Source of the DNA: Meconema thalassinum
Taxonomy: Eukaryota > Arthropoda > Insecta > Orthoptera > Tettigoniidae
DNA length: 64,000 bases
Direction of reading: 5' to 3'
Assembly: GCA_946902985.2 (NCBI GenBank)
Contig: OX336392.1
Span: 466,514,693 to 466,578,692, forward strand
Shown piece by piece: positions 30,985 to 42,562 of the stretch. Under the pieces are notes generated by a model. The model made no database searches and had not been told where the DNA came from. It saw only the letters and a program-made list of their open reading frames with translations. Position 1 is the first letter of the stretch. Each line of letters begins with the position of its first letter. Position numbers and translations under genes: made by a program.

Positions 30985-32348
30985 ATAAGACCGAGCAGTT
31001 CTCTGGGTGTGACAAACCTGAAGTCTGGCGGTAATTCCCCCTGAAAACCCCCGCAAAGATCTCGATAGACTTCAGCAATGAAGTCATCATCGCTAGGTTC
31101 ACGGTTGGGTTCGCAGGCTTTCTCGAAAGTATCAGCCAGAGCTTCAGCCCTATCAGAATTAGTGTAGACCATTCCACGTGTGCTATGCAGGGGAGGTATG
31201 CCAGTTCGTTTTCTATTGAGTTTCCTAGCCATGCCATACATTGCGGTAGAGTCATCATTGAGCTGATTGATTTTGTTAGTCCATTCCTTGTTTCGAATGT
31301 CAAGCAAGGACGAGTGAATTTGCCTTTTGAGGCTATACCATTCGTATTTTGTGCGGAGGTCACGAGTGACTTGCCACCTACGCCTGATCATATTCTTCCT
31401 CTTAATGAGGGATTGGAGTGTAATTGGTATGGAGGGTGGTTTACTGCGTCTGTGTGTGGGGCCAGTAGCGGCTGTGTTGGCTGCGTGAAGGATGGATGAG
31501 GTTAACGTCTCAACAAGGTTGTCAATGTCACCCTTGTTTCGAATGCTGGGGTTACCAGCAACGGTGGTTTGTAGTGTGTTTTTTTAGAGGTCCCAATTGA
31601 TTTTTCGGGCGTGAAGAGGGATGGTGGGATGAGAGGGAATATATCGTGAGTTAAGTGTGAGGGTTATGGGGTCGTGATCTGAGTTGAGAGCTGAAAGGTT
31701 GTTGACTGTGATAGGGATATCCAAGTTTTTGCTGATGGCAATATCAAGGATATCCGGAAGTTTATTTGCATCATGAGGAAAATAAGTATAACCAGGCGGT
31801 CCGTGGACAAGACAATCGCGATCCTCGCAGAATTTTGCCAGCTGTGTGCCTCTGGGCTTGGTAAGCCGGCTGCCCCAGAGCCGATTCTTCGCATTGAAGT
31901 CACCTGCGAGGATGACAGGGGTGTCATCCACAGGCAACACCAATGCAAGATCCTCGGGGACAAACGGGATCCCTGGAGGCCAGTAGCAGGAGACAAGCCT
32001 ATAAATACCTGAGCTAAGTTCGATATGTATGACAGTGGCTTCAAGATATTGCAAGTTGGCGGGAGTAGTGATTCTACAGTGTTTGAGCCCAGCTTTCACT
32101 AGTATGGCGGTGCCACCTCTTGGACGATTTCCAGGTCTGTCATTTCTGTATAATTTGTATCCGTTGAAGTACAGTTTTGTGTCGGGTTTGACATCGGTTT
32201 CGCCGATCAGCACAACTTCAAACTTCTTCTCACGGAGTAGATCTTCAAGTTCACCTTCTTGGGGTTTGAGATGTTCAGCATTCCAAACCATAATGTTGAA
32301 GTCAGGGGGATTAGGGTCCATTGCAGAAGAAGGATGAGACGGCATCAA
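30985..32348 (-). pseudogene. J7 ORF2: endonuclease and start of RT, 3'-truncated
   Basis: The frame from 32348 has APE endonuclease features: MVWNAEHLKPQEGEL, VVLIGETDV, NRPRGGTAILVK, LAGDFNAKNRLWGS and LNSDHDPITL. It stops near 31584. After a frame-broken stretch, 30985-31391 encodes the basic linker and pre-RT region ending LGLIKKLKT. The catalytic RT is absent because the sequence passes directly into the 5' part of J8 ORF1. This is the one array junction without a 3' tail. Confidence 0.75.
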
Positions 32349-32598
32349 GGATGATTTGCATCTTGGAAGGTGTGTCAGGAGCAGATTTGATTCGGAGTAG
32401 GGTGGATTTAATTAGGGAGATGATGTCACGGAATGAGGGATCTGTCAGTAGTTTGAAGATTTCGAAGAAATCACTAGTAGTTGAGGTAGAGCTAGTTTGA
32501 GGTTGCTCACCGGTGAGGGAGGGGAAGTGGGTTTGGGTAAGGGGAGGGGGGGAAGGAGAGGGAGGGTGGGGAAGTTCTGTGGGAGCCTCCCGGTTCAT
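32311..32598 (-). pseudogene. J7 ORF1 C-terminal segment
   Basis: Pro/Ser-rich start then a leucine-rich tail (SDFFEIFKLLTDPSFRDIIS and FFCNGP). It overlaps the ORF2 start by about 38 bp, the usual ORF1/ORF2 arrangement. It is one frameshift away from the knuckle-containing segment at 32653-33078. The comparable tail in J3 is at 56238-56444. Confidence 0.6.
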
Positions 32599-33098
32599 GG
32601 CGTTGGCGAAGGATACATTATTTCGTAGCTGATTCCTCGGGGGAACTGGGCCTCAAGGTGCTCTTCTGGTTGACTGAAGACGATTGTTGTTGAGGTTGAT
32701 GAGGTTGCGATATGTTTCACAACCTCTGTAGTTAGCGGTGTGTTCCTTGCCACAATTTGCGCGGGTGGGTTTGGTATTTGCTTTGCTTCGATTTGGGCAC
32801 TCGGAGGCTGCGTGATTTTGTGCGCATATGACGCACTTTCTTGCACAGTGGCAACCATTTGAGGCGTGTCCGTAGGCTTGGCACTGGTAACACTGAATTG
32901 GACCTGAGGGGCCGCGGTATTTGGTGACCACCACTGAGTTATGGAGTAGCTCAGTGAGGTTGTAGATATTGGCTTCAGTGGTGTCAGTAGAATGGCATAT
33001 AAGGAACAGAGGAAGTTTCTTGTTCCTATCAGTGGTTGAAGTGAGTTGAGCAACTCTCTCGATGTTGTATCCTCGCAAGGTGAGGGCTTTGGTGTATT
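32595..33098 (-). pseudogene. J7 ORF1, middle part with zinc knuckles
   Basis: It reads EYTKALTLRGYNIERVAQ, then LFLICH, CYQCQAYGHASNGC, CVICAQNHAASEC and a third knuckle CGKEHTANYRGC whose first cysteine position has changed (TRANC). The beginning of the domain is at 37959-38883, separated by a 4.86-kb insertion with a 4-bp duplication. Rejoining gives the expected RIHQ-EYTKAL helix. Confidence 0.7.
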
Positions 33099-33130
33099 CT
33101 TGGAATACACGGTACGAGAGAATATAATTT

Positions 33131-33355
33131 TTAATGCTTTTGCATGTTCATTCCTTCTTCTTTATCAAACACCAACAGTGATCTTCTATTTTCTCTTTGA
33201 TGGTCATGTCGCTTATATCTTTTGTGAGTCTGTTCTAGATATATATCTTCCATGACCCTCCTAGCGTCATCTAGCAGCGAATCTCTGAAGCTCCTCAATT
33301 CTTCCTGGTGCAAGAGGACTTCCTTTTCCATCTGGCCACCAGATCTCGTTGCCAT
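33131..33355 (-). CDS. Hypothetical 74-aa protein
   Basis: Highly charged frame beginning MATRSGGQMEKEVLLHQEEL, with helical coiled-coil-like content (SLLDDARRVMEDIYLEQ) and a basic end. It sits at the edge of the 4.86-kb insert. It might be the N-terminal exon of the insert's gene. I do not recognise it. Confidence 0.25.
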   Translation of the reverse strand: MATRSGGQMEKEVLLHQEELRSFRDSLLDDARRVMEDIYLEQTHKRYKRHDHQRENRRSLLVFDKEEGMNMQKH

Positions 33356-33411
33356 CGCCAGCTATTATCTCCATGAGCAAGAGAACTTCGTCTACTTTTT
33401 CACTCACCATG

Positions 33412-34152
33412 TCCCCCAGGGGCTCACTTCTAGTGGGCGTGGGTTGGCGACCACGGGGCCCCAGCTGAGTCCGGCATTGCTTCCACTTACTTGTGCCGGG
33501 CTCCTCTCAGTCTTCTTTCCTGTCGACCTCACTTGGTCAACTCTTGTTCTCTTCTGACCCCGACGGTATTAGGGTATCCGAGGCCTAGGGAGTCTCTTCC
33601 TTTCCCGCCTTAATTGGCCCTTGTCTCATCTTTTCTGATACCCTCCTTCTGCGAGGGGTCAGCCTTCTTGTTCTTTTCCTTTTACCTCCTGCCTTGTGCT
33701 CTAGGCCCTTAAGGAGGCAGGGTGTATGTAGCCCCACCCCTTCTGGTGCACCCTAGATAATGCTACACCCTCAGGGGCTCACGGCTGGTGAGTTCGGGAT
33801 TTGGCGACCCCGAGGGATTCCTGAGCTGGGTCCGTTTTCCACTTTTGTCCCTTACCTTTGGGGCGGACCCTCTCCTCTTTCACTTTCCTATATGCCTTCC
33901 ATGGCTCTCCCTCCTTCCTTCCAAGTCCCTCAATCCGCCTTCTCCGAGGGTTGAGGGCATTTCTTTTCCTTCTGTCCATTTATTTGCCTTATTCTCCTCT
34001 AGTTTTCCTTTTTCTTCTTCTAGTATATAAGTTAGTAGTTAGTTTTAGTTTTAAGTTCGCTATTCATTTTCATCTTCACGATCACCCAAACCATCAGGGG
34101 CCGATAACCTAGATGTTAGGCCCCTTAAAACAACAATTATCATCATCATCAT
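33412..34152 (+). mobile_element. Short SINE-like element
   Basis: 741 bp, full length, both modules, hairpin and ATC tail. TSD CACTCACCATG at 33401-33411 and 34153-34163, perfect. Confidence 0.93.
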
Positions 34153-34214
34153 CACTCACCATGCTGTGCTAGTATCGCCTGCTATCAACTCTTTGAAGAC
34201 CATCTCCTCAAGAG

Positions 34215-35468
34215 AATTGGCAACTCAAACTAACACTTGGGGCGCTGCGGTCAGTCTGGCTAAGTAGGGTTTAAAATACTCAATAACACGCGTTTGATAT
34301 GGAACACTTTTTATTTTTCGGTTATAATCAGTAAATGTGGTCTCTAAAGTAATGACAGTGTTATTTTCAATTGTATATATGTATAACTGTGCGATACACG
34401 TGATCTAATTTGTGTGTTCCACTGGATTTTTTGGTGCCATTTGAATATTATCAAGCATCAGTTTTTATGGTTGATGTAGATCAGCTGATTCAAATTTACA
34501 CAGGGCTACACTTCGGACATTATTTCGGTACTATTATGCGCAATATAATGTAAATATCGATCCTGAGTCAACGCCGAGGACATTCAAATAGAGAAATACG
34601 GTACATAAACAAATAAATAACACACCGAAGCTGTGCTACTTTTATCATTCCGAGACTAGCATCCACGCAAACCAGACGCCACTGTTCCAAGCTCCGACTT
34701 ATATCGTTAATTGATGTCAAACTGATGATCCGCCAGCCTTTCCGCCAAGCCTACACCTCGTAATCGCTAAGTTCTTCGATATTCGAGCTATTCCACTACG
34801 AGTCATATAGGCCTAATTTGCCTCCCCGTAGGCACTGTAGAATGAGTGATTCCGCTACCATTCAAATATTCAACACCAAACCCACCTTTTAACCATCCAA
34901 ATCAAGCAATTCCTGTCGCCCCACGAGTTTTAATACAAGTTAAACTCATCCCTTCTCCCTACCAAGCAGCCAATAATTAATTATTTAATTAATTATTCAA
35001 GTAACTTCATTCTTACCAGCGCGCCCATCGTAACAGCTGTTTTTAAAACTGAATAACCTTCGCTGGCTTTACGTCGCAGGTCTTCTGTCTGTCTACCTCG
35101 ACAAGTGTTAGATCCTTCCCGGGGTGGAAAGGTATTATTATTAGGTATTAGGTATTAGTAGGTATCATCACATTTCGGCTATTGCTATTTGCATCTTTTG
35201 GAAAGTGATGAAAACGTATATCCGCAGCCCTCTTATACATCGACTTACAGCCGTAAACTGAGCAATACACTTTGCTTTTACTCATTTTTCACTCTATCAA
35301 CGAGTAAAACTTATTACTTATGTATAAAGACACGAACAATTTACCACGATCTGTTTACCAATACAAGAAACCATATACAAACAGTCACCACATGACAAAT
35401 GTACCCTACTTGGTAAGTTTCTCATTTTTACCGCTAGATGTCATATCAGATAGCTGGAGTTGCCAATT
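34215..35468. mobile_element. Possible MITE with imperfect terminal inverted repeats
   Basis: The left end AATTGGCAACTC...AAGTAGGGT (34215-34270) matches the reverse complement of the right end (35403-35468: ACCCTACTTGGTAAG...GAGTTGCCAATT), with a divergent middle. The interior is AT-rich and non-coding. No clear target-site duplication, so the class is open. Confidence 0.4.
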
Positions 35469-37958
35469 TAATTTCTTATGTTGGTTATTCTGATATGTAT
35501 TCCTTTTGTCTCCTACCCCCACTCCTTTCCCTCCCTTGGACTCTCTGTGCTTCGCTGAGTGGGTCCCACTTGTGCGCCGGCCGTCGACTCAGTTAAGGCT
35601 CAACTAGAGCTAGCCTCCTGACCTAACGAGGCATTTTTTAGATTCCACGCCATGTGGTAACTTTAAACATCAAGGAGAACCTCACCTTCGCCATGCAGCA
35701 AAGTTAAGTACAAACTTCAAGTTTTAACCTCATCTTCATGGTTTTAACTTCTACATGCTTTTAACGATCTTTTATAGGCAGTGCGAAATTACTTATTTTT
35801 TGAAATAATCATCCTTCGCGGGATTTTCCATGTTGGGCTTTTGTCTAATTAAGCCAATCTTGGTGAAAAGCAGCATTTCTTATGCTTGTTAAATGAGAGA
35901 TCTTCTCACCACGTGGGATATCATCTATTACCCGCTGTCTATAAAGATTAAGCTCTTTCCACCGCTGGAATAACTTTGGCCCCATTCTGCTATTAGGATC
36001 GTTCTGGAACCTTCCAGATCCTGTACTTTATCTACAAGTCACGCCGTCATGTATGTTCCACTCACTTGTGGTAATGCCATTCTAAACTAGGAAATCTTCC
36101 TTATAAATAAATGCTCCATAGCTAATTTTCTTTCCTCCGTTGGATTTGTTCAAGTGCATTTAATTGTAATTCACAACCATCTCAAGAAATAGACTCTCGC
36201 CTACCTAGTGCAATCAGTTATTTTCATCATTGCAATAACTTTCATTCCCATAAACTTTCGTGTTACTACAGTGAACTTTTCATCTATTTAACAGACTATA
36301 GTGAAAACTAGTGCTTGTCCAACTTTTCTACCGCGTCGCGATCGTCCGTTTACATTAAATAAGGCCATGAACATTTATCCTCAATCCCAATTGATCTTTC
36401 CTAAACCTTTTACTAACAAACCATATTAATAAAATTGTAACTCTGAATCATTTCTAATAAGGTGTCACTCTAACGAAGTGCCCTTCCATCTTGCTTGTTT
36501 ATCATTAATTAATTTCTGTATAACTACGTGTTTTATACACGGTTCAAGCTTACATTGTTTCTACCTTATAATCAGGGAAAACAATTCTTTCAACTCTTGA
36601 GTGAGTTATTTCTAGGTCTCACGAAATGGAAACTGCCCCATTTGGCTCGTTATTCCTACTTAAACATAGGAGGTCGAGAACCTTCCTTTTGATTTTCTCT
36701 TCAGGTTTCACAGTAAGTGACCTGCCCTTATTTGTATAATAACCAAAGGTAATTCAGCTTAAATATAAGAAGTTGTAGGAACTTCTATCTTATTCTTCAA
36801 GTTTTTCTTATTGTTATTTTCGAAGTTGTCACTCTTTCTAGAATATTCTCTCAGGAGTTTCTTAAAGTACACACCTTGTACTCTATTTATTGTTACATTT
36901 TAATTACTTCATTTGTTTTTTTTTCTTACAAAGATTTTAGAAAATATATAAGGTTCGAAACCTCATAAATTGTTAATTGCCTGGCGCAAACGTTTAATGC
37001 TTTCTGAGGTCTGTGACCCCAAAATTGTTAACCAAATTGAAAATATACTTGTTAAAGTTATCAACTTCTTTTGCCTTGTTAAATAAATTAAATATTTGTT
37101 TTTGGATTTATCATTTCGCAAATACAACGGTTAGGCAAGATCCTGTCTTCCTTGGCTCTCTCTACTCAATGCCATTAAATCTAGTGATAGGGCTTTCACC
37201 ACTCGTTGCATTTGAGCAAGAACTCTTAGTGGTAATCTCGTCAAAGTTTCTCTTAGCTTTAAAAGCTAATTCTAACTGGCCAGTAAGGCAAGTAAAGCTC
37301 GCTACGCCAGCTACCTGCTTGTGGAGATCCTCTCCGAAAACTTATGCTTAGTTTTCCAAAAGATAAGTGTTTCTTTTTGTCTAAACTTTTAGCCGGCTCC
37401 TTGCTGAGTAAAAGCTTAGCCATTTCCAAGTGCAACCATTGGTCCACTTACCAAAATTACTCCCCAAGGTATTATCATTTACCATTATCCTTCTTGGAAG
37501 CACTTGGTCGCTTTTTCAGGAACTCTATAACTTCGAAAACTGGAAATACCAAACCTGATTCAAATTATTGGCATTCTTCGAAATACTTTGCAAAAACGAA
37601 TTTCTTTGAACAGACATACAATAAATCTGTTACTCTCAGTCTTGCCAGACCATCACCCTTCCCCATAGTAGTCTTATGCATGCTTGAGAGGGAACATACT
37701 AAAGCCACTCTCTTGCAAACCGCCCAAGTCCTAGCTGTGTTTCCCGTCAGCTTAGACCAAGCCCTTACCCATTTTAGGTATCAGAGAACGGATTTTCAGT
37801 GGCAACCGCCTCTATGTGCATTTAAAGTTAAATTTATAACTTTTGTGTGACTCTCCTCCTATTTTTCTATCCTTTTTCTCCAGTCCGAAACCTATCTCCT
37901 TTTCTTAATCATCTTCCCTTGGTGGTAAGGTTATTCCTCAGCCAATAATCTACCCAGG
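35469..37958. other. AT-rich interior of the insertion, no gene recognised
   Basis: Frames at 37013-37351 and 37344-37850 (plus) are moderately long but lack recognisable motifs. GGTATTAG-type short repeats lie just upstream of this block at 35135-35165. I cannot assign a function. Confidence 0.3.
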
Positions 37959-38883
37959 CTTGATGGATGCGGTCGGTGGACGTCGTAGGATGTAGTCCTT
38001 TGATGACGACCTTCCGAAGTAGTTTGGGCTGAGATGGGCGGGTGTGAAATCGCCCTTTAGTCTCAATGAGAAGAGAGGTGAGGAGACGGTGTTCATCAGG
38101 GGTGGAGACCGACACCCTGACAGAGTCGCTAAGGTTTTTGATTTTGAAATTTAATTTGTTTGCAACTAAGAGATCGTAAAGATTGTCGAAGTTTGTGACA
38201 TTTTTAATGTACACTGGGTGTACATTAATTTTGGGTATGTTAGGGGTGGCAGATCCTGCGGCTGATGTGCCGGAGGGGGCCGGTTGGTCAGAAGAAGGGG
38301 GGGGGGGGGCGGAACCCTCGGCCGGAGTGGCGGGGGGGCCCAGTTGATCGGAGTTAATAGGTTCATTACCAGAGAATTGCGCTTCTGGTAGATTAGACAG
38401 AGCAGCAAACGGATTCTTGGTAATAATGAGCTTAGAAGAGGGGATGGTTTGGTAAATTTTGTTCGTCTTCTTCTTCCCTGGAATCACGAAGTTGTCGTCA
38501 TCTTCGGAAGTGGTATAGTCTTCTGCAGCAGAGGAGACTAGCGGGGTGTCATGATGTGCCAAGTCCGGAGTGAGAACGGGACTGGCTGAGGTGCAGCTGG
38601 ATGACTCCGTAGGTTTCGGACTGCCAGGGGATTCCTTGGGGGATCCCTCAATCCGGGCTGGGGGTGATGAGTATGGTAGTAAATTAGGTGATGAGGGGCC
38701 AGGTCTGTTACCAGTGCCAGTTGGAGTGGAAGCTGGGCTCATACTGTTGCGGCTTTTACGTTTACTGCCACGTTTGGGTTTGGGAGCACCCTCGGGTGTA
38801 TAAGAAGGGCTCGTCGTTAAGTAAAATTCTATGGTCAGCGGATCTCCAGGAGGACTATCCTGTCGCTTACCTTTTCTGACCAT
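37959..38883 (-). pseudogene. J7 ORF1, N-terminal part
   Basis: Starts MVRKGKRQDSPPGDP at 38883. A long Ser/Pro-rich disordered region includes an acidic patch (TTSEDDDNF) and KKKTNK. The beginning of the pre-knuckle fold follows: IPKINVHPVYIKNVTNFDNL, SVRVSVSTPDEHR and KVVIKGLHPTTSTDRIHQ, where the 4.86-kb insertion begins. The middle of the gene continues at 33098. The residues after HQ up to the stop at 37909 belong to the insert. Confidence 0.7.
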
Positions 38884-39344
38884 AGCTGAAGGCTGGCATC
38901 CGCCTGCCGTGGCAAAGGCAGATATGAGATATGATTGTTGAAGTTAAACCTAAATGAAGAGGTGTGTGTGTACCCTAAACAAGTGCGCAAGACTCAACCG
39001 AGGTACGGTTAAAAAAAAAAATCAGATTCGCGCAACAGTGAGAACAGACTGGGCCAGTCGCAGCAGGTAACCAGTTTTAACAGTTGGAGCTGTGACAAGT
39101 TGCGAACTGGTGGCCTGAAAGCACTGGATAACTCTTGAGGCAATACGGGAGAAGTTAATTTAACGGGCAGGTGAAGTTAATTTAATAATTTAATTTAATT
39201 TCAATTATCATCATCATCATTAAAATTTTGCGGTCGCAGGGAGTGTCGTAGCGTGCGGAGCGAGCTATTGTGGGAGCCGGGTGGCCCAGCCGGGCTCGAG
39301 GCCCGATGGTACCTCGACGACGATGGTTGTAGACTAAACCTAGG
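38884..39344 (-). promoter_or_regulatory. J7 leader (5' UTR) with conserved start block
   Basis: The outermost 45 bp (39299-39344) match the J6 leader (40648-40693): GGCCCGATG, CCTCGNCGACGATGGT and AGACTAAACC followed by NAGG. They abut the 3' tail of J6. LINE promoters are normally internal and lie in such leaders; that function is inferred. An orphan ATC tail (AATTATCATCATCATCATT) lies at 39203-39221. Confidence 0.5.
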
Positions 39345-39430
39345 TCAAGTCAAGTCCTGATGCTGTAGCATCTCCTAGCGCGCGAAGCGCGCTAGCGGGC
39401 GTTGGGAGCGCGAAGCGCGACCAAGCGCCC
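39345..39430 (-). other. J6 3' terminus: GC hairpins and (ACTTG)n tail
   Basis: Plus-strand GTCAAGTCAAGTC (39345-39357) is a short tandem tail. It is followed by GATGCTGTAGCATC, a 9-bp stem with GAA loop (CTAGCGCGC/GCGCGCTAG, 39375-39395), and a larger hairpin GGGCGTTGG...CCAAGCGCCC (39397-39430). The tail and first small hairpin recur at 59251-59285. Confidence 0.6.
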
Positions 39431-39920
39431 ATGAGATGGTGGGAGGGACTGGTGCTCCTGAAGGTGCTCCTTTTACCCTTTCGTAAGTGGATTGGCTTTT
39501 GGGGATATAACTTTATCGCCTCGTCAGTTATGAGGAGGATAAAGTTAGTGATTTAGGGTTGTATTGTTATTTTGTAAGTGGAATTTAGTTTTGACGTATT
39601 AATTTTTAAGTATTGTATTTTTTGTGTGATTAAGGAACTTGAAATGACCTGTCTAATCCAGTGCCGACAGGAGTAGTTCGTGGATGTTTGCTGGCCGACA
39701 CAGCTGTAGGTTTTTAATCCGATTTCGGGTGGAATTTTGCAAAGTGAGAAGTGTAAGCTGTTTTGGTAGATGTACCTGAATCAGTTAGCCAAGTTGCCTT
39801 CTGGTGTAAATGGCATTTGTCACCCATAGTTGCATTATGTTTGTTGGTATAATTAATATGTGCTATGGGGAGGCCCTTATCGTTTGTCGTTCGTGGTTCG
39901 TAGTTCGTCTGTCCGGGGTC

Positions 39921-39973
39921 TCAATCAGTAGTAATCCACGCGAGGAGTATCCCCTGATTTCGCTACTGATTGA
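39921..39973 (-). ncRNA. J6 3' UTR structured RNA element (copy 1)
   Basis: The outer stem TCAATCAGTAG/CTACTGATTGA (11 bp) encloses an inner hairpin GGGG-AUA-CUCC on the transcribed strand. The flanking strands CGAAATCA and TGGATTA are conserved. The copy at 53159-53211 keeps the fold with different stem sequences, so both stems covary. It lies in the 3' UTR about 115 bp after the RT stop. Confidence 0.65.
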
Positions 39974-40088
39974 TAGTTGTTGAGGTGAGATTGATTTTTC
40001 AGGGTAGTTGTGATGTTATGGTTTAATTTTTGCTAGCGGAGTGGTTTTATCTTGATTTGGAAGTTGTTGTTGATTTAGTTTTGGAGGT

Positions 40089-40600
40089 TTAGATGTCATT
40101 GTTTTGGAGCAAATTTTTAAGTATTAGGATGAATTTGGGTTGGCGTTTAAGTTTGTCCGTTGGATCGGGATCGTAGTTTCCTAGGCTGTTAATTAGCGGG
40201 TTGTTGTTTAGGGTTAATTTGTTGTAGAATGTAGTTGTTGTTTGTGTGAGGTAATCAAGTAGGTAGGGTATTTTTAGAGTTTTATGGATGTCTTTCGTGG
40301 TTTTATCCATACGGTTGGTTAGTTTGAGAGCTATTCTTAGTGCCCAGTTCTGGATGGTTTGAAGTTTTAGTAGGTTTGTTTTGGGTTGGAGGCCAATAGC
40401 TGGGTAGGCGTAAGTAAGGATTGGTCTTATTAGAGCTGTGTATATGTGTTTGACGTTTTTGGTGCTGGTTTTACTTTTGGGGTGAATTATTGGGTAGAGG
40501 GTAATCATTATGGTTTTAGCTTGGTGGATTACGTTTTTATTATGTAGTTGAAGAGTTAATCTTTTATCTATACGGTCTTGAGCCTTCAAATATAATAGGA
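40089..40600 (-). pseudogene. J6 ORF2, RT C-terminal fragment
   Basis: About 170 residues starting RIDKRLTLQLHNKN. It includes YTALIRPILTYAYPAIGLQP, LQTIQNWALRIALKL and the C-terminus LILKNLLQNNDI, which closely parallels the end of J3 ORF2 (KDILQNNDI). The endonuclease and catalytic RT are missing. The upstream side joins a leader-like segment (40600-40693), so this is an internally deleted copy more than a simple 5' truncation. Confidence 0.75.
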
Positions 40601-40693
40601 GGTCGGACCGCGCAGAGGACGGTCTGTCTGGTAGCACCGGGGCAGAGGGCCCGATGTAGCCTCGGCGACGATGGTCGGAAGACTAAACCGAGG

Positions 40694-41076
40694 TATCCAA
40701 ATCCAGTTTGCGACTCCTGGTCGTCGCCCCGAAGACGCCAGGCTTAAACTAGTGGAACCCCCGGCCGATGTGGCCCTATGTTCCTATGCAACTATATGGT
40801 TGGTTTGCCTGTTTCAACTTTGGTTTGTACAAGTTTAACTTTTACCTTCGGGTTTAGATGTCCCTCGGTAAAAGTGTTGCGAAAGGTAGATAATAAATAA
40901 TTGCTGCGAGAGGTAGATATTTGGTAAATGTTGAGTGTTGATTATCTCTACTGATCATAGACAAGGGGGCAATAGACAGAGACCGCGGACCGCCGTACAC
41001 CATCCCGGGCGGGCTAGCCGAGGCCAGTCCCCCGAGCAGGTGCACAACGGCATCGCGGGGCAAGAGGGTGAGTGAT
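40694..41076 (-). other. J5 3' UTR and terminus
   Basis: Contains the GC-rich block at 40975-41070 and, at 40694-40865, a terminal block that matches 43343-43520 after J4 ORF2. Shared landmarks are AATCCAGTTTGCGACTCCTGG, TCGCCCCGAAG and TGTGGCCCT. The hairpin is shortened relative to J4. The tail ends ATCCAAATCCAG. Confidence 0.6.
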
Positions 41077-42118
41077 TTAGCGGGCGGAGGTGACTAGGTG
41101 CTTGAGGATGTGTAGGATGCTGGTGAGGGCTGTGTCTTGGTGTTGCGTATGGCTAGGAGGGGAAGTGGGGAGAGTGAGTAAAGAGGGAATGTGTCCATGG
41201 TGTTGTTGTGTTCGCTGCAACCGCCTGTGGTGATGTTTTAGGGCAGCTTTAATATGTCTACACCCCGGGTACGAGGCCGCGTGCCCCCCTCCAGTTTACA
41301 CACGTGTGGGTTTCTCTGGGCACGGTGCAATCCCTGTGGCGGTGCGGCCCGCCACAACGATTACACCTGGCCTCGTACCTGCATTCATATGCGGCGTGCC
41401 CTAGGCGCTGGCAGTTGTAGCATTGTGTAAGCAGTGTTGAGTGTTGTCTGGGAGGAGGACGCCTGGGTGCCTGTGTTTTTGTTATTGTGGATGGGGAGGG
41501 GGACGTTGGGGGCTCAAGTGTAACAGTGCTCTCGGATGGAGATGCATCTGTTGTGTCAGGGGCGTGCGGGATGGGGGTAGGTTGTGGGATAGCGTCATCC
41601 TTTGGAGGAGGGGTGACGGGGTCTGCTGGTTTGTTTTCAGGGATAGTTTTGCTGTTGGTTTGCGTGAAATTGGAGGCTATGTATTTGCTTTTTGTTGTTT
41701 GTGTCCAGAAGTTCCTAGTATCAGGTATTGTTTGGGAGCGTTCGTGTCTGATGTCCTGGGAGTCTGTTTGCATTTTTGTAGAGGTAGACTTAGGAGGGGG
41801 TTCAGTTTGTGTACTGGATTCTGTTTCATCTGCTGGCGCAGGTGAGAGGAGTGTGTGTTGTGGAATACCAGGGTGGCTCAAGAGGGCCCTTCTAATATTC
41901 CCCAGGTGCTTGTTCTTGTTAGGAGTGATGAGAATGAAGTGATTTTTTGTCTCCTGTACTTGGTAAATGGTGTGCCAGAGTGGGAGTATCATCTGAACCA
42001 CCGCGTGGCGTACGGACAGAGGATCCGTGACCCGAGACGGCTTGACTACTATGGCAGTACACCACGGTGTATCCTTGCTGTTGGGGTTACTCATATCCAG
42101 GAGTTTTGAGTAGTCCAT
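41077..42118 (-). pseudogene. J5 ORF1 (gag-like), two frameshifts
   Basis: Starts MDYSKLLDMSNPNSKDTPWC at 42118. It has the J8-like fold region (VRHAVVQMILPLW, ALLSHPGIPQHTLL), a Pro/Thr-rich linker, then CYNCQRLGHAAYEC and CNRCGGPHRHRDC. In the third knuckle CVNW replaces CVNC, and a frameshift near 41288 follows. Another frame carries HAASYPGCRHIKAALK, and after a second shift the C-terminus ALTSILHILKHLV to a stop at 41077-41079. No ORF2 follows. Confidence 0.7.
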
Positions 42119-42562
42119 GTTGTGCAGTGTGATCGTGTGAAGGAAATGAAGTGTGAATGGAGGTCAAATGCAGTATGCAGACTTGGGACGGACTCGGCAA
42201 GAAGGCTTTTCGTAGTTTTCAGCTGCAGATCCCAGTCGCCTAAGGTTATCAGTTTTGTCGGCTTGATGGCCGTGACAATAGGCGAGCTGGGTCTTGACTG
42301 AGCGTGGGGTAGCGGAAGGAATAAGCGGGCGATGGGATTTGCTTGACGGGGATGGAGAGATTTAGGCAGGGTGGGTGATACTTCTCGGCTGGCGATGGCT
42401 GGACTCGGCTCGGCTGGTCTGGTCGGCTTGGTAGCGCGGACGTGGAGGTCGGACGCGGAGTGCGGACGTCGCTCTGGTGCTTTGCTGGTATCTTGGTGCA
42501 CGGCGATTGGCGGCTCGGCTTGATGTTGCTCTCACGAGCGCTGTCGACGACGAAAACCGAGG
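42119..42562 (-). promoter_or_regulatory. J5 leader
   Basis: GC-rich non-coding leader upstream of J5 ORF1. Its outer end, GTCGACGACGAAAACCGAGG at 42543-42562, abuts the tandem tail TAGTCTAGTCTG of J4b and partly resembles the J6/J7 leader start. The 136-codon frame at 42091-42501 has no recognisable domain. Confidence 0.4.

Larger units (their letters stand above)
33103..37958. mobile_element. 4.86-kb unidentified insertion in J7 ORF1
   Basis: The flanks share a 4-bp duplication CTTG (33099-33102 and 37959-37962). Rejoining at one copy restores the ORF1 reading frame exactly. The insert starts GAATACACGGTACG and ends AATCTACCCAGG. These termini are neither inverted nor direct repeats, and no transposase or RT motif is visible. 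It contains a SINE (33412-34152) and a possible MITE (34215-35468), and is otherwise AT-rich. A recombination event with microhomology is an alternative. Confidence 0.55.

Noticed and set aside
37013..37850. Two overlapping plus-strand frames as a host gene
   Set aside because: No domain, no splice structure and AT-rich context. They lie inside an insertion, so I left them unassigned.
39921..39973. Hammerhead ribozyme
   Set aside because: The GAAA-like CGAAAT stretch suggested it, but no CUGANGA core precedes it in either orientation. The covarying stem-loop is kept as an unnamed RNA structure.
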